A stretch of DNA of 64,000 nucleotides. Origin: Promicromonospora iranensis. GTDB taxonomy: Bacteria; Actinomycetota; Actinomycetes; Actinomycetales; Cellulomonadaceae. Where the stretch lies: positions 1 to 64,000 of the forward strand of contig NZ_JAJQQP010000019.1 of assembly GCF_028994805.1 (NCBI RefSeq), given 5' to 3'. How positions within the stretch are numbered: the first letter of the stretch is position 1; each line of letters opens with the position of its first letter. This document shows positions 52,328 through 60,843 of the stretch, in pieces. Both the position numbers and the translations under genes were made by a program. Below the pieces are notes generated by a model. That model worked only from the letters and a program-made list of their open reading frames with translations. It was not told the DNA's origin and ran no database searches.

Positions 52328-54775
52328 ATGACGGAGCTGCCCGTGGCGCTTCGGGCGATGCCCGAGGTGTCGGAGCGCGTGCGCGAGCTGCACGCCCAGA
52401 TGACTCTCGAGGAGAAGCTGGCCCAGCTGGTCGGGTACTGGCTGGACCAGGGCGGCAACGTCGTGGCACCGATGCAGGGCGAGATGGCCGGGGCCCAGGG
52501 CTCCGCGACACTCCCCGAGATCACGAAGAACGGCCTCGGCCACTACACCCGTGTGTACGGCACGCGCCCGGTCGATCCCGTCGAGCGGGCGGCGTGGCTC
52601 TGGGACGAGCAACGGAGGCTGAAGCGCGAGACGCGCCTCGGGATCCCGGCGCTGGTCCACGAGGAGTGCCTCACCGGCCTGGCGGCCTGGCAGGCAGCGA
52701 CCTTCCCGACGCCGCTCGCCTGGGGCGCCTCCTTCGACCCGGACCTGGTGGCCGAGATGGGCCGGGTCATCGGGCAGTCCATGCATGAGCTCGGCATCCA
52801 CCAGGGGCTGGCGCCCGTGCTCGACGTCGTCCGGGACCCTCGCTGGGGGCGCGTCGACGAGTGCATCGGCGAGGACCCGTACCTCGTCGGCACCCTCGGC
52901 ACCTCCTACGTGCGCGGGCTCCAGGGGGCGGGCGTGCACGCCACGCTCAAGCACTTCGTCGCCTACTCCGGTTCCAAGGCGGGGCGCAACCACGCCCCGG
53001 TGAGCGCCGGTCCGCGCGAGATCGCCGACATCTTCCTGCCGCCCTTCGAGATGGCGGTGCTCGACGGCGGGGTGCGCGGCGTCATGGCCTCGTACAACGA
53101 CGTCGACGGCGTGCCGATGCACTCGTCGGGCGAGTACCTCACCGGCGTGCTCCGCGAGCGGTGGGGGTTCGATGGCGTCGTGGTCGCCGACTACTTCGGG
53201 GTGGCGTTCCTGAACGTCATGCACGCGATCGCGGCGGACCGGGGCGCGGCCGCCGCGGCGGCGCTCGAAGCCGGCGTCGACATCGAGCTGCCGTCGGGCG
53301 ACGCGTATCTCGAGCCGCTCGCCGCGCTCGTGACGGACGGCACCGTACCCGTCGAGATCGTGGACCGGGCGGTGCTGCGCGCGCTCAAGCAGAAGGAGGA
53401 GCTGGGTCTCCTCGAGCCGGACGTGTATGAGGACGCGCCGCCCGCCGTCGTCGACCTGGACTCGCCGGCGCACCGCGACGTGGCCAGGCGCCTCGCCGAG
53501 GAATCGGTGGTGCTGCTCTCGAACGACGGCGTGCTGCCGCTCGGCTCGTGGCACGACAAGCCGGCCCGCGTGGCGGTGATCGGGCCGAACGCCGCCCGGC
53601 CCGAGGCACTGATGGGCTGCTACTCGTTCGCGAACCACGTGCTCGCGCACTTCCCCGGCGTGCCGGCGGGCTTCGAGATCCCGTCGGTGGCCGAGGCGCT
53701 GGCCGTGGAGTTCGACCGCGCGGGCCTGCCCGCGCCCGAGCTGACGTTCGCGCGGGGCTGTGACGTCGAGGGTGCGGACACCTCCGGGTTCCCCGAGGCC
53801 GTCGCCGCGGCGGAGGCCGCCGACGTCGCGATCGTCGTCGTGGGCGACCAGGCGGGACTGTTCGGCCGCGGCACCGTGGGCGAGGGCAACGACAGCGAGT
53901 CGCTGGAGCTGCCCGGCGTCCAGCGCGAGCTGGTCGAGGCGGTGCTCGCCGCCGGCAAGCCGGTCGTCATGGTGCTCATCACCGGCCGTCCGTACGCGGT
54001 GGGCTGGGCGCTCGATGCCCCGGAGGACTCGGGCGAGGTCGGCGCGAGGAAGCCCGGCGCGGTGCTCCAGGCGTTCTTCCCGGGCGAGGAGGGCGGCAGT
54101 GCGCTCGCCGGCGTCATCTCCGGCCGGGTGAACCCCTCGGGCCGCCTGCCCGTGTCGCTCCCGCGGTCCACGGGCTCGCAGCCGTACTCGTACCTGCACC
54201 CGATCCTCGGTGGTGCGTCCGAGGTGACGTCGACCGACTCGACGCCGCCGCGCGCCTTCGGGTTCGGCCTGTCGTACACGACGTTCGCGCGCGAGCTGGT
54301 CTCCGTGGACCCGGTGGTCGCCGCTGGTGGCACGTTCCGCGCCGTCGTGACGGTGACGAATACCGGTGCAGTGGCCGGGGCCGACGTCGTGCAGCTGTAC
54401 GGGCACGACGTGCTGGGCTCCCTCGCCCGGCCCACCGCGCAGCTGCTCGGCTACCACCGGGTCACGCTGGAGCCGGGGGAGTCCACCACGATCGCGTTCG
54501 ACGTGCCGACCACCAGGTTCGCGTTCACCGACCGGAACATGGTGCGGGTCGTCGAGCCGGGGGACGTCGAGGTGTGGGTAGGTGCGCATGCGGCCGACAG
54601 CGTTGTCAGGGTGGTGGCCGAGGGTATCGCCGACCTCGACGAGCCCAACGACGTGCCGGGCGACGGTGCGGTGGTCGCCGCGCCGGCGGCCCGCAAGGTC
54701 GTCGCGATCACGGGCGACGTGCACGAGGTGACCACCGCCGACCCCCGATGGGTCGCGGTGGTGGCAGCCTGCTGA
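52328..54775 (+). CDS. GH3 beta-xylosidase-like enzyme (BxlA-like)
   Basis: This 815-residue cytosolic glycosidase has the GH3 N-domain (IPALVHEECLTGLAAWQAATFPTPLAWGASFDPDL, VRDPRWGRVDECIGEDPYLVG, TLKHFVAYSGSKAGRNHAPVSAGPRE) with the predicted nucleophile Asp288 in VVADYFGVAF. That block differs from the SDW of glucosidases and is typical of BxlA-type beta-xylosidases. The C-domains show VVLLSNDGVLPLG, VMVLITGRPYAVGWAL, GFGLSYTTFARE and a fibronectin-like end. No signal peptide is present, so it should cleave oligosaccharides imported by the adjacent transporter. The ribosome site (GAAAGG) is moderate. Confidence 0.93.
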   Translation: MTELPVALRAMPEVSERVRELHAQMTLEEKLAQLVGYWLDQGGNVVAPMQGEMAGAQGSATLPEITKNGLGHYTRVYGTRPVDPVERAAWLWDEQRRLKRETRLGIPALVHEECLTGLAAWQAATFPTPLAWGASFDPDLVAEMGRVIGQSMHELGIHQGLAPVLDVVRDPRWGRVDECIGEDPYLVGTLGTSYVRGLQGAGVHATLKHFVAYSGSKAGRNHAPVSAGPREIADIFLPPFEMAVLDGGVRGVMASYNDVDGVPMHSSGEYLTGVLRERWGFDGVVVADYFGVAFLNVMHAIAADRGAAAAAALEAGVDIELPSGDAYLEPLAALVTDGTVPVEIVDRAVLRALKQKEELGLLEPDVYEDAPPAVVDLDSPAHRDVARRLAEESVVLLSNDGVLPLGSWHDKPARVAVIGPNAARPEALMGCYSFANHVLAHFPGVPAGFEIPSVAEALAVEFDRAGLPAPELTFARGCDVEGADTSGFPEAVAAAEAADVAIVVVGDQAGLFGRGTVGEGNDSESLELPGVQRELVEAVLAAGKPVVMVLITGRPYAVGWALDAPEDSGEVGARKPGAVLQAFFPGEEGGSALAGVISGRVNPSGRLPVSLPRSTGSQPYSYLHPILGGASEVTSTDSTPPRAFGFGLSYTTFARELVSVDPVVAAGGTFRAVVTVTNTGAVAGADVVQLYGHDVLGSLARPTAQLLGYHRVTLEPGESTTIAFDVPTTRFAFTDRNMVRVVEPGDVEVWVGAHAADSVVRVVAEGIADLDEPNDVPGDGAVVAAPAARKVVAITGDVHEVTTADPRWVAVVAAC

Positions 54776-54802
54776 CGGGCCAGGTGGTGGGAGGATAGGC
54801 CG

Positions 54803-55159
54803 ATGCGCATCGACGTCTGGCTGTGGGCGGTGCGGCTGACCAAGAGCCGGTCGGTCGCCGCCGACCTGTGCCGCAGCGGCAGGGTTCGGATCAACGGCAA
54901 GGTGGCGAAGGCGTCGGCTTCCGTCGCCGTCGGCGACCGCGTGACGTGGCGAGACCCTCTCCGGGACCGGGTCGTGGAGGTTGTGGAGCTGGTGCCCAAG
55001 CGGGTCGGTGCGCCCCTCGCCGCCAAGGCGTACCTGGACCACAGCCCGCCGCTGCCGACGCGGGTCGAACGGGAGGCGGTCGGGCTGCGCGACCGCGGCG
55101 CCGGGCGTCCCACCAAGCGTGAGCGGCGCGAGATCGACAAGCTGCGCGGACGGCACTGA
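54803..55159 (+). CDS. S4-domain RNA-binding protein (HslR/Hsp15 family)
   Basis: This 118-residue basic protein has an S4 RNA-binding fold at residues about 1-50 (MRIDVWLWAVRLTKSRSVAADLCRSGRVRINGKVAKASASVAVGDRV). A charged C-terminus follows, RPTKRERREIDKLRGRH. Hsp15 in E. coli binds stalled 50S subunits carrying nascent chains. The role here is likely ribosome-related, but direct evidence is lacking. It stands alone, 27 bp after the GH3 gene, and is followed by a 171-bp gap before the subtilase. Confidence 0.88.
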   Translation: MRIDVWLWAVRLTKSRSVAADLCRSGRVRINGKVAKASASVAVGDRVTWRDPLRDRVVEVVELVPKRVGAPLAAKAYLDHSPPLPTRVEREAVGLRDRGAGRPTKRERREIDKLRGRH

Positions 55160-55330
55160 ACCCTCCGGGCCCGGGCGTCCGCGGTCGTCCGGGCGGGGTG
55201 GGTGATTTCTCTGAAATTGCGGGATATCGGGCCGTTGCGGCCGCTAGTGTGCGGCTGTCTTCCCTGTCCGGTCGGGCAGGGCCCCCGGCCCGTGACTGGG
55301 CACCCCCGTCCAACTCTCCGGAGTGCCCAC

Positions 55331-58300
55331 ATGCATCGTCGTACGTTCGTGACCCGGGCTGTCGCGTCGGCAGCCGCCGTCGCGTTCCTCGCGTCCCCCG
55401 CGGCAGCGGTCGCCGCGCCGGACCCCGCCCCGGGTGACCGGTCCGGGGTCCGGCCCAGCGCCACCGCCGGCCGGGGCGAGCCAGGTCTTCAGGCTCCGCG
55501 TGCCGCGGTCGACCCGGCGGACAAGATCACCCCGGCGGCTGCCCGGGCCTTCCGGGCGGAGGGCGAGACGGACTTCTGGCTACGGTTCGCCGAAGAGCCC
55601 GATCTCTCGGCGGCTGGCGGGATCACGAGCTGGTCCGAGCGCGGCGAGTACGTGCACGACACGCTCGTCGCCGCGGCGGAGGCGTCCCAGGAGCAGGCGA
55701 TCGCCGCCCTGGAGAAGTCGGGGACCGAGTACACCTCGTTCTGGGCCACGAACGCGATCCTGGTCGAGGACGGCTCGCTCGACCAGGCGGTCGACCTCGC
55801 GGCGGACACCCAGGTCCTGGAGGTCCGGCCCACGACCCGGCACGTGATCGACGAGCCGGAGACGACGGACGGCGCCGTACCGAACGCGGCGGCGAACTCG
55901 ACGTACGGCATCAAGGCGATCAACGCCGACGACGTGTGGCGCCGCGGGGCCACCGGCGACGGCATCGTCGTCGCGGGCCTCGACAGCGGCGTGAGCCGTA
56001 CGCACCCGGCCCTCGCCGCGCAGTATCGCGGTGCGACGTCGGGCAACAACTACAACTGGTTCGACGCCGCCCGTGTCGGCGCCAGCGCCCCGCGGGACGA
56101 CCACGGGCACGGCACCCACACCATGGGCACCATGGTGGGCACGGACGACGGCGCGATGAACATCGGCGTGGCGCCCGGCGCGCAGTGGATCGCGACGAAC
56201 GGCTGCGCCGACGACTGCGCGGACGCCGCGCTGATCGCGTCGGGCCAGTGGATCCTCGCGCCGACGCGGCTGGACGGCAGCGCGCCCGACGCGGCCCAGC
56301 GGCCGCACGTCGTGAACAACTCGTGGGGTCTGTCCTTCTCCACCGACCCGTTCATGGAGGACGTGATCTCCGCCTGGGAGGCCGCAGGCATCTTCAGCAC
56401 GTGGGCCAACGGCAACGAGGGCGAGTACGGCTGCGAGTCGTCGGGCAGCCCCGGGTCGCGCACGCTGTCCTACTCGGTCGGCGCGTTCACGCCGACGGGT
56501 GCGATCGCGTCCTTCTCGTCCCGTGGTCCGGGGCAGAGCGGAACCGTGAAGCCCGACATCGCGGCCCCCGGCGAGAAGGTGCGCTCGGCCGTGCCCGGCG
56601 GACGCTACGAGCAGTGGTCCGGGACGTCCATGGCCGCCCCGCACGTCGCGGGCGCCGTCGCGCTGTTGTGGGACGCCGTGCCCGAGCTCGTGGGTGACGT
56701 GACGCGCACCCGGGCGATCCTCGACGGGTCCGCAGCCGACGTGCGCGACACGAGCTGTGGCGGCACCACCGACGACAACAACGTGTGGGGCGAGGGCAAG
56801 CTCGACGTCCTCGCGGCGTACGAGCTGGCGCAGGCGCAGGCGTTCGCCGCCTCCCCCGAGCCGGTCGTCTCCGGCGCGCAGACCAAGGTCGGCGTGCAGC
56901 TCACCGCCACGGTGCCCGCCTGGTCGCCGGCCGCCTCCTTCACGTACCAGTGGCGCCGGGACGGGGCGAAGATCCTCGGGGCGACGAAGAACACCTACAC
57001 GCCGCGTGGAGCCGACGCCGGCTCCCGGCTCTCCGTGACGGTGCTCGGGTCGGCCACCGGCCGCACGCCCACGGCTCGGACCAGTGCGGAGACCGCCGTG
57101 GTCGCGCCCGGGGTCATGACCGCGACCAGGCCCACCATCAGCCCGGCGGCGAAGGTGGGCACCACGCTCTACGCGAAGTCGGGCGCCTGGACCTCCGGCA
57201 CCACCTTCACCTACCAGTGGCTGGCGAACGGGACGCCCGTCTCCGGTGCGAGGTCCTTCACGTTCGTCCCCACGAGCAGCCACCGCGGCAAGCAGCTCAC
57301 GGTCACGATCACGGGCAAGCGCCCGGGCTACGTGTCCGAGACCCGCACCAGCCCTGCCGTCACGGTGGGCTACGGGACGTTCTCCGCGCGGTACCCCCGC
57401 ATCATCGGGAACGTCGCCCGCGGCGCGACCGTGAAGGCGTCCACGCCCCAGTGGGTGCCCGCACGGAGCACGACGAGCTACACCTGGAAGATCGACGGCA
57501 GGGCGATCAGCGGGGCGACCGGTTCCAGCTTCCGGGTCCCGTCGAGCTACGCGACCGGACGGGTGCTCACCGTGACGGTGAAGGGGCAGCGCGCCGGGTT
57601 CACGACCAAGTCGCTGGAGTCGATCGGCTACAAGGTGGGCAAGCCGTACACGAGGGCACCCTTCCCGAAGCTCAGTGGTACCGCGCGCGTCGGGTCGGTG
57701 CTCACGCTGAACCCCGGTACGTGGAGCCCGTCGGCCGGTCTGTCCTACCGGTGGTTCGCCTCCGGCGAGCCGATCGCTGGAGTCACCGGCAAGACGTACC
57801 GGCTCAAGGGCAGCGACTACGGCAAGGAGATCGTCGCGACCGTGACCGCACGCAAGTCCGGTTACGCCACGACCTCGCGCACCACCAGCCCCACGGCCGC
57901 CGTCGGCAAGCCGCTCACCGCGATCCCCGCGAACGGTGGCTACCTGGTGGGCAGCGGCAGCGTGGCGGCCGGCACCTACGTGGCCGCGGCCGGCTCGCGG
58001 TCCTGCGCCTGGACGCGTGAGTCGCGGTCGGCGGTCCTCGGTGCCGACTTCGGCTCCGGTCAGCGGATCGCCACGGTGAAGTCCACCGACTACGGCTTCT
58101 GGTCCGACAGCTGCGGCCCCTGGGCCAAGTACTACTCGGGCATGACGAAGCCGAGGACGAGCACGGCCGCCAACGGCGTCTACGTGCTCGGCGACCAGCT
58201 CCAGCGCGGGGTCTACGTGACCACCGGACCCGCGGACCCGGCGGCCGGCGTCTGCTACTACGCCGTCATCAACGAGTTCACCGGCCTGGAGAGCCGCGCC

Positions 58301-58405
58301 AACCTCGCGTCGTACGGGGAGGCGGCCGACCCCAGGACGATCACGCTGCCGTCCGGTGCGAAGGGCTTCGAGACCCTGAACTGCACCTGGCGCCGCGTGA
58401 GCTGA
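55331..58405 (+). CDS. Secreted subtilisin-like serine protease with Ig-like repeats
   Basis: This 1024-residue exported S8 protease (bacillopeptidase-F-like) has a twin-Arg-like MHRRTFVTRAVASAAAVAFLASPAAAVAA signal. An inhibitor-type propeptide region spans about 50-175. The catalytic domain (about 195-510) has Asp218 in LDSGVSRTHP, His260 in DDHGHGTH and Ser433 in GTSMAAPHVAG. Four Ig-like repeats of about 85 residues follow (FTYQWRRDGAKILGATKNTYTP, FTYQWLANGTPVSG, TSYTWKIDGRAISGATGSSFRV, LSYRWFASGEPIAGVTGKTYRL). Two C-terminal units with Cys (VAAGTYVAA...SCAW and LQRGVYVTT...VCYYAV) end the protein. The repeats probably help wall or substrate attachment. Confidence 0.92.
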   Translation: MHRRTFVTRAVASAAAVAFLASPAAAVAAPDPAPGDRSGVRPSATAGRGEPGLQAPRAAVDPADKITPAAARAFRAEGETDFWLRFAEEPDLSAAGGITSWSERGEYVHDTLVAAAEASQEQAIAALEKSGTEYTSFWATNAILVEDGSLDQAVDLAADTQVLEVRPTTRHVIDEPETTDGAVPNAAANSTYGIKAINADDVWRRGATGDGIVVAGLDSGVSRTHPALAAQYRGATSGNNYNWFDAARVGASAPRDDHGHGTHTMGTMVGTDDGAMNIGVAPGAQWIATNGCADDCADAALIASGQWILAPTRLDGSAPDAAQRPHVVNNSWGLSFSTDPFMEDVISAWEAAGIFSTWANGNEGEYGCESSGSPGSRTLSYSVGAFTPTGAIASFSSRGPGQSGTVKPDIAAPGEKVRSAVPGGRYEQWSGTSMAAPHVAGAVALLWDAVPELVGDVTRTRAILDGSAADVRDTSCGGTTDDNNVWGEGKLDVLAAYELAQAQAFAASPEPVVSGAQTKVGVQLTATVPAWSPAASFTYQWRRDGAKILGATKNTYTPRGADAGSRLSVTVLGSATGRTPTARTSAETAVVAPGVMTATRPTISPAAKVGTTLYAKSGAWTSGTTFTYQWLANGTPVSGARSFTFVPTSSHRGKQLTVTITGKRPGYVSETRTSPAVTVGYGTFSARYPRIIGNVARGATVKASTPQWVPARSTTSYTWKIDGRAISGATGSSFRVPSSYATGRVLTVTVKGQRAGFTTKSLESIGYKVGKPYTRAPFPKLSGTARVGSVLTLNPGTWSPSAGLSYRWFASGEPIAGVTGKTYRLKGSDYGKEIVATVTARKSGYATTSRTTSPTAAVGKPLTAIPANGGYLVGSGSVAAGTYVAAAGSRSCAWTRESRSAVLGADFGSGQRIATVKSTDYGFWSDSCGPWAKYYSGMTKPRTSTAANGVYVLGDQLQRGVYVTTGPADPAAGVCYYAVINEFTGLESRANLASYGEAADPRTITLPSGAKGFETLNCTWRRVS

Positions 58406-58412
58406 CCACCCT

Positions 58413-58447
58413 CGGACGCGCAGGGCACCCCGTGACCTGCGCGTCCG
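58413..58447 (+). terminator. Terminator hairpin after the subtilase
   Basis: CGGACGCGCAGG (58413-58424) pairs perfectly with CCTGCGCGTCCG (58436-58447) over an 11-base loop, eight bases after the stop codon. No U-tract follows. Confidence 0.85.
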
Positions 58448-58483
58448 ACCGGTCCCTGGTGAGCGAGAGGTAGCCTCGCCGGC

Positions 58484-59620
58484 ATGACGACAGCCGATCG
58501 CCTCACCGCGCTCCTGCAGAAGCACCCCGTCTGGGACGGTCACAACGACCTTCCGTGGGAGCTGCGCGAGCAGTCGTTCTACGACCTCGACGCCGTCGAC
58601 ATCGCCCAGCGGCTCACCAGCACCCACACGGACCTGCCCCGGCTGCGCGACGGCGGCGTCGGCGCCCAGTTCTGGTCGGTGTACGTGCCGTCGAAGCTCG
58701 CCGGCGGGGCGGCCGTCGCCGCGACCCTCGAACAGATCGACTGCGTGCACCGCATGGTGCGGAAGTACCCGGACACGCTGCAGCTCGCCCTGACCGCCGC
58801 CGACGTCGAGCAGGCGTGGGCCGCCGGCCGGATCGCCTCCCTCATGGGCGCGGAGGGTGGCCACTCCATCGACGAGTCCCTCGCCGTGCTGCGCATGCTG
58901 TACGCGCTCGGCGTCCGATACATGACCCTCACGCACAACGACAACGTGCCCTGGGCCGACTCCGGCACCGACGACGAGGTGCTCGGAGGGCTCTCCCTGT
59001 TCGGCGAGGACGTGGTGCGCGAGATGAACCGCCTCGGCATGCTCGTCGACCTCTCGCACACCTCCGCCGGCACCATGCGCCACGCCCTGCGCACCACCTC
59101 GGCGCCGGTCATCTTCAGCCACTCGAGCGCGCGCGCCGTCTGCGACGTCCCCCGCAACGTGCCGGACGACGTCCTCACGACCCTCGCGACCAACGGCGGT
59201 GTCTGCATGGTGACGTTCGTGCCGCAGTTCGTGTCACCCGCCGTCGCGGAGTGGCGAGCGACCGGCGCCGAGGTGGCCGCGGCCCAGGGCATCAGGAACG
59301 CCGACCTCGGAACGTTCGAGCCGTTCATGGCCCGGTGGCGGGCTCAGCACCCGCAGCCTCGCACCACGCTGTCCGACGTCGTGGCGCACGTCGAGCACGT
59401 CCGCGAGGTCGCCGGCGTCGACCACGTGGGACTCGGTGGCGACTACGACGGGACCCCCACCCTCCCCGAAGGGCTGGAGGACGTGACGGGCTACCCGCGT
59501 CTGCTTGCAGCGCTCGCGGACAACGGCTGGTCCGACGCCGACCTCGGAAAGCTGACCAGCGGAAACACGCTGCGTGTGCTCCGTGACGCCGAGTCGGTAG
59601 CGGCAGGGGCCGCACGCTGA
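58484..59620 (+). CDS. M19-family (renal-type) dipeptidase
   Basis: This 378-residue zinc dipeptidase has the binuclear metal-site residues of the M19 family: WDGHNDLPW (HxD), GAEGGHSI (bridging Glu), [11 protein letters not shown] and [10 protein letters not shown] (His), and GLGGDYDGT (Asp). No signal peptide is evident, so it is probably cytosolic or loosely associated. It hydrolyses dipeptides, including D-residue dipeptides in some members, so it could finish degradation started by the secreted protease upstream. It converges on a small gene with a single-base gap. Confidence 0.92.
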   Translation: MTTADRLTALLQKHPVWDGHNDLPWELREQSFYDLDAVDIAQRLTSTHTDLPRLRDGGVGAQFWSVYVPSKLAGGAAVAATLEQIDCVHRMVRKYPDTLQLALTAADVEQAWAAGRIASLMGAEGGHSIDESLAVLRMLYALGVRYMTLTHNDNVPWADSGTDDEVLGGLSLFGEDVVREMNRLGMLVDLSHTSAGTMRHALRTTSAPVIFSHSSARAVCDVPRNVPDDVLTTLATNGGVCMVTFVPQFVSPAVAEWRATGAEVAAAQGIRNADLGTFEPFMARWRAQHPQPRTTLSDVVAHVEHVREVAGVDHVGLGGDYDGTPTLPEGLEDVTGYPRLLAALADNGWSDADLGKLTSGNTLRVLRDAESVAAGAAR

Positions 59621-59621
59621 C

Positions 59622-59894
59622 TCAGGTGGGCAGCTGGACGACCTTGCGCTGGAAGCCCAGGGCCACCTTCTGCAGGGACTCGAGCGGCTCCTGCTCGTTG
59701 TGGTAGCTGATCTGCCGCAGCATCGAGCCGGAGGATGCGAGCAGCGCGACGATCACGTCGCGCGCGTCCTCGCGGGTCTCGAGCGCCTCCTGCAACAGCT
59801 CCTGGACGTGAGGTGATCTGAGGCCGTCCTCCTCGGGATCGAGCAAGGCTGTCAGGAGCGCTATCGACAACGAGCTTCCGTGGATGCTTGCCAT
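59622..59894 (-). CDS. Small protein of unknown function
   Basis: This 90-residue soluble protein starts MASIHGSSLSIALLTALLDPEEDG and looks largely helical, with acidic heptad-like stretches (VQELLQEALETREDARDVIVALLASSG). There is no signal, membrane segment or recognised domain. A GGGGGAG ribosome site before ATG 59894 supports expression. It lies between the M19 dipeptidase (convergent) and a 200-bp gap. I do not recognise the family. Confidence 0.68.
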   Translation of the reverse strand: MASIHGSSLSIALLTALLDPEEDGLRSPHVQELLQEALETREDARDVIVALLASSGSMLRQISYHNEQEPLESLQKVALGFQRKVVQLPT

Positions 59895-60094
59895 GGTGGT
59901 CTCCCCCCGTCGGGGCCCGGTGTCCCGGGCATCAGGCACCCGCGGGCAGGCCCGCGGGGTACGCGTCCGATGCCCCACCCCCTGTGGCTTCGGTCGTGCA
60001 CCCTTGTGTACCGCAGGTCAGGGCGTCGCGCCTGTTGACAGGCGCTGAACGGGCCCGACGTCGGCGTGTCGCACCGCGTCGGCGCCGTGGGGCG

Positions 60095-60637
60095 TCAACC
60101 GTGCAGGAGCCGTTGGAACAGGACGTGGTCCTGCCACTGCCCGGCGATCTTCAGGTAGCCGGGCGCGAAGCCGATCCGCTCGAAGCCGACCCGGGCGAGC
60201 ACCGCCTGGGACGCCTCGTTGTGCGGCAGCGTCGCGGCCTGCAGCCGGTGCAGGCCCAGCGCGTCCCGGGCGTGCGCCGCCAGCGCCTCGATCGCACGGG
60301 TCATCAGGCCTCGACCGGTGAACCGGGTATCCAGCCAGTAGCCGACGTGCCCGTTCTCGAAGGAGCCCCGCACGATGTCGGTCAGGTTCAGGCGGCCCAC
60401 CACCTCGCCGTCCGCCTCGAGCACGGTGTACAGCGCCCGGCCCGTGGAGTTCTCCAGCACCTGTGCCCAGAGACGCTCCTTGTGCCACTCCTCCGTGTAG
60501 AAGGCCTCGGGCCGCGCAGGGTCCCACGGGGCGAGGTGCTCGCGGTTGCGGCGGTAGGAGTGGGCGAGCGCCACCGCGTCGTCCTTGGTCAGCTCACGGA
60601 GTGTGACGTCGTCGGTCAGGGCGATCTCGAAGGGCAT
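60095..60637 (-). CDS. RimJ/RimL-type GNAT acetyltransferase
   Basis: This 180-residue protein belongs to the RimJ/RimL (Acetyltransf_3) group: VTLRELTKDDAVALAHSYRRNREHLAPWDP at the N-terminus, IVRGSFENGHVGYWLDTRFTGRGLMTRAIEALAAHA with the acetyl-CoA RGxG/A-like loop, and LHRLQAATLPHNEASQAVLARVGFERIGFAPGYLKIAGQWQDHVLFQRLL. Such enzymes acetylate protein N-termini, often on ribosomal proteins, or detoxify amines. ATG 60637 is used; ATG 60661 adds eight residues. It is divergent from the dnaK operon. Confidence 0.88.
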   Translation of the reverse strand: MPFEIALTDDVTLRELTKDDAVALAHSYRRNREHLAPWDPARPEAFYTEEWHKERLWAQVLENSTGRALYTVLEADGEVVGRLNLTDIVRGSFENGHVGYWLDTRFTGRGLMTRAIEALAAHARDALGLHRLQAATLPHNEASQAVLARVGFERIGFAPGYLKIAGQWQDHVLFQRLLHG

Positions 60638-60740
60638 GGCGCCACCATAATCCTGCGCCATCGGGCACTGCGTCCGTGCTGGTCAGCGCGGTTCAGGGTC
60701 GAGTAGTGCGCTGCGGGGAACCTTTCCGGCCCGAACGAGG

Positions 60741-60759
60741 TTGAGTGAAGTGGACTCAA
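60741..60759 (+). promoter_or_regulatory. HAIR operator 1 (HspR site)
   Basis: TTGAGT-N7-ACTCAA matches the HAIR consensus (CTTGAGT-N7-ACTCAAG) bound by the heat-shock repressor HspR in actinobacteria. It lies 103 bp before the dnaK start. Confidence 0.93.
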
Positions 60760-60802
60760 CTTTACGGGTGCGGGCTTGCTTCCACGCGAGCTGCGTCTTA
60801 AG

Positions 60803-60821
60803 TTGAGTGCAGAAGACTCAA
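60803..60821 (+). promoter_or_regulatory. HAIR operator 2 (HspR site)
   Basis: A second TTGAGT-N7-ACTCAA palindrome lies 62 bp downstream of the first and 22 bp before the dnaK ATG, partly overlapping the leader. Paired sites should allow tight HspR repression of dnaK-grpE-dnaJ. Confidence 0.93.
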
Positions 60822-60843
60822 TCTGTCGGAGGAAGGCAGTCAC

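Noticed and set aside
51944-55156. Long minus-strand open frame opposite the permease, GH3 and S4 genes
   Set aside because: Same reasoning: low-complexity Arg/His/Gly composition and no domains, while the opposite strand has well-conserved families.
55580-59122. Long open frame on the minus strand opposite the subtilase and dipeptidase genes
   Set aside because: Its translation is rich in Arg, Gly, His and Val without domain motifs. The plus-strand proteins have complete catalytic motifs, so this is an effect of high GC content.
59895-60094. Spacer between the small unknown gene and the acetyltransferase gene checked for a gene or RNA
   Set aside because: Open frames here continue neighbouring shadow frames and no start with a ribosome site was found.
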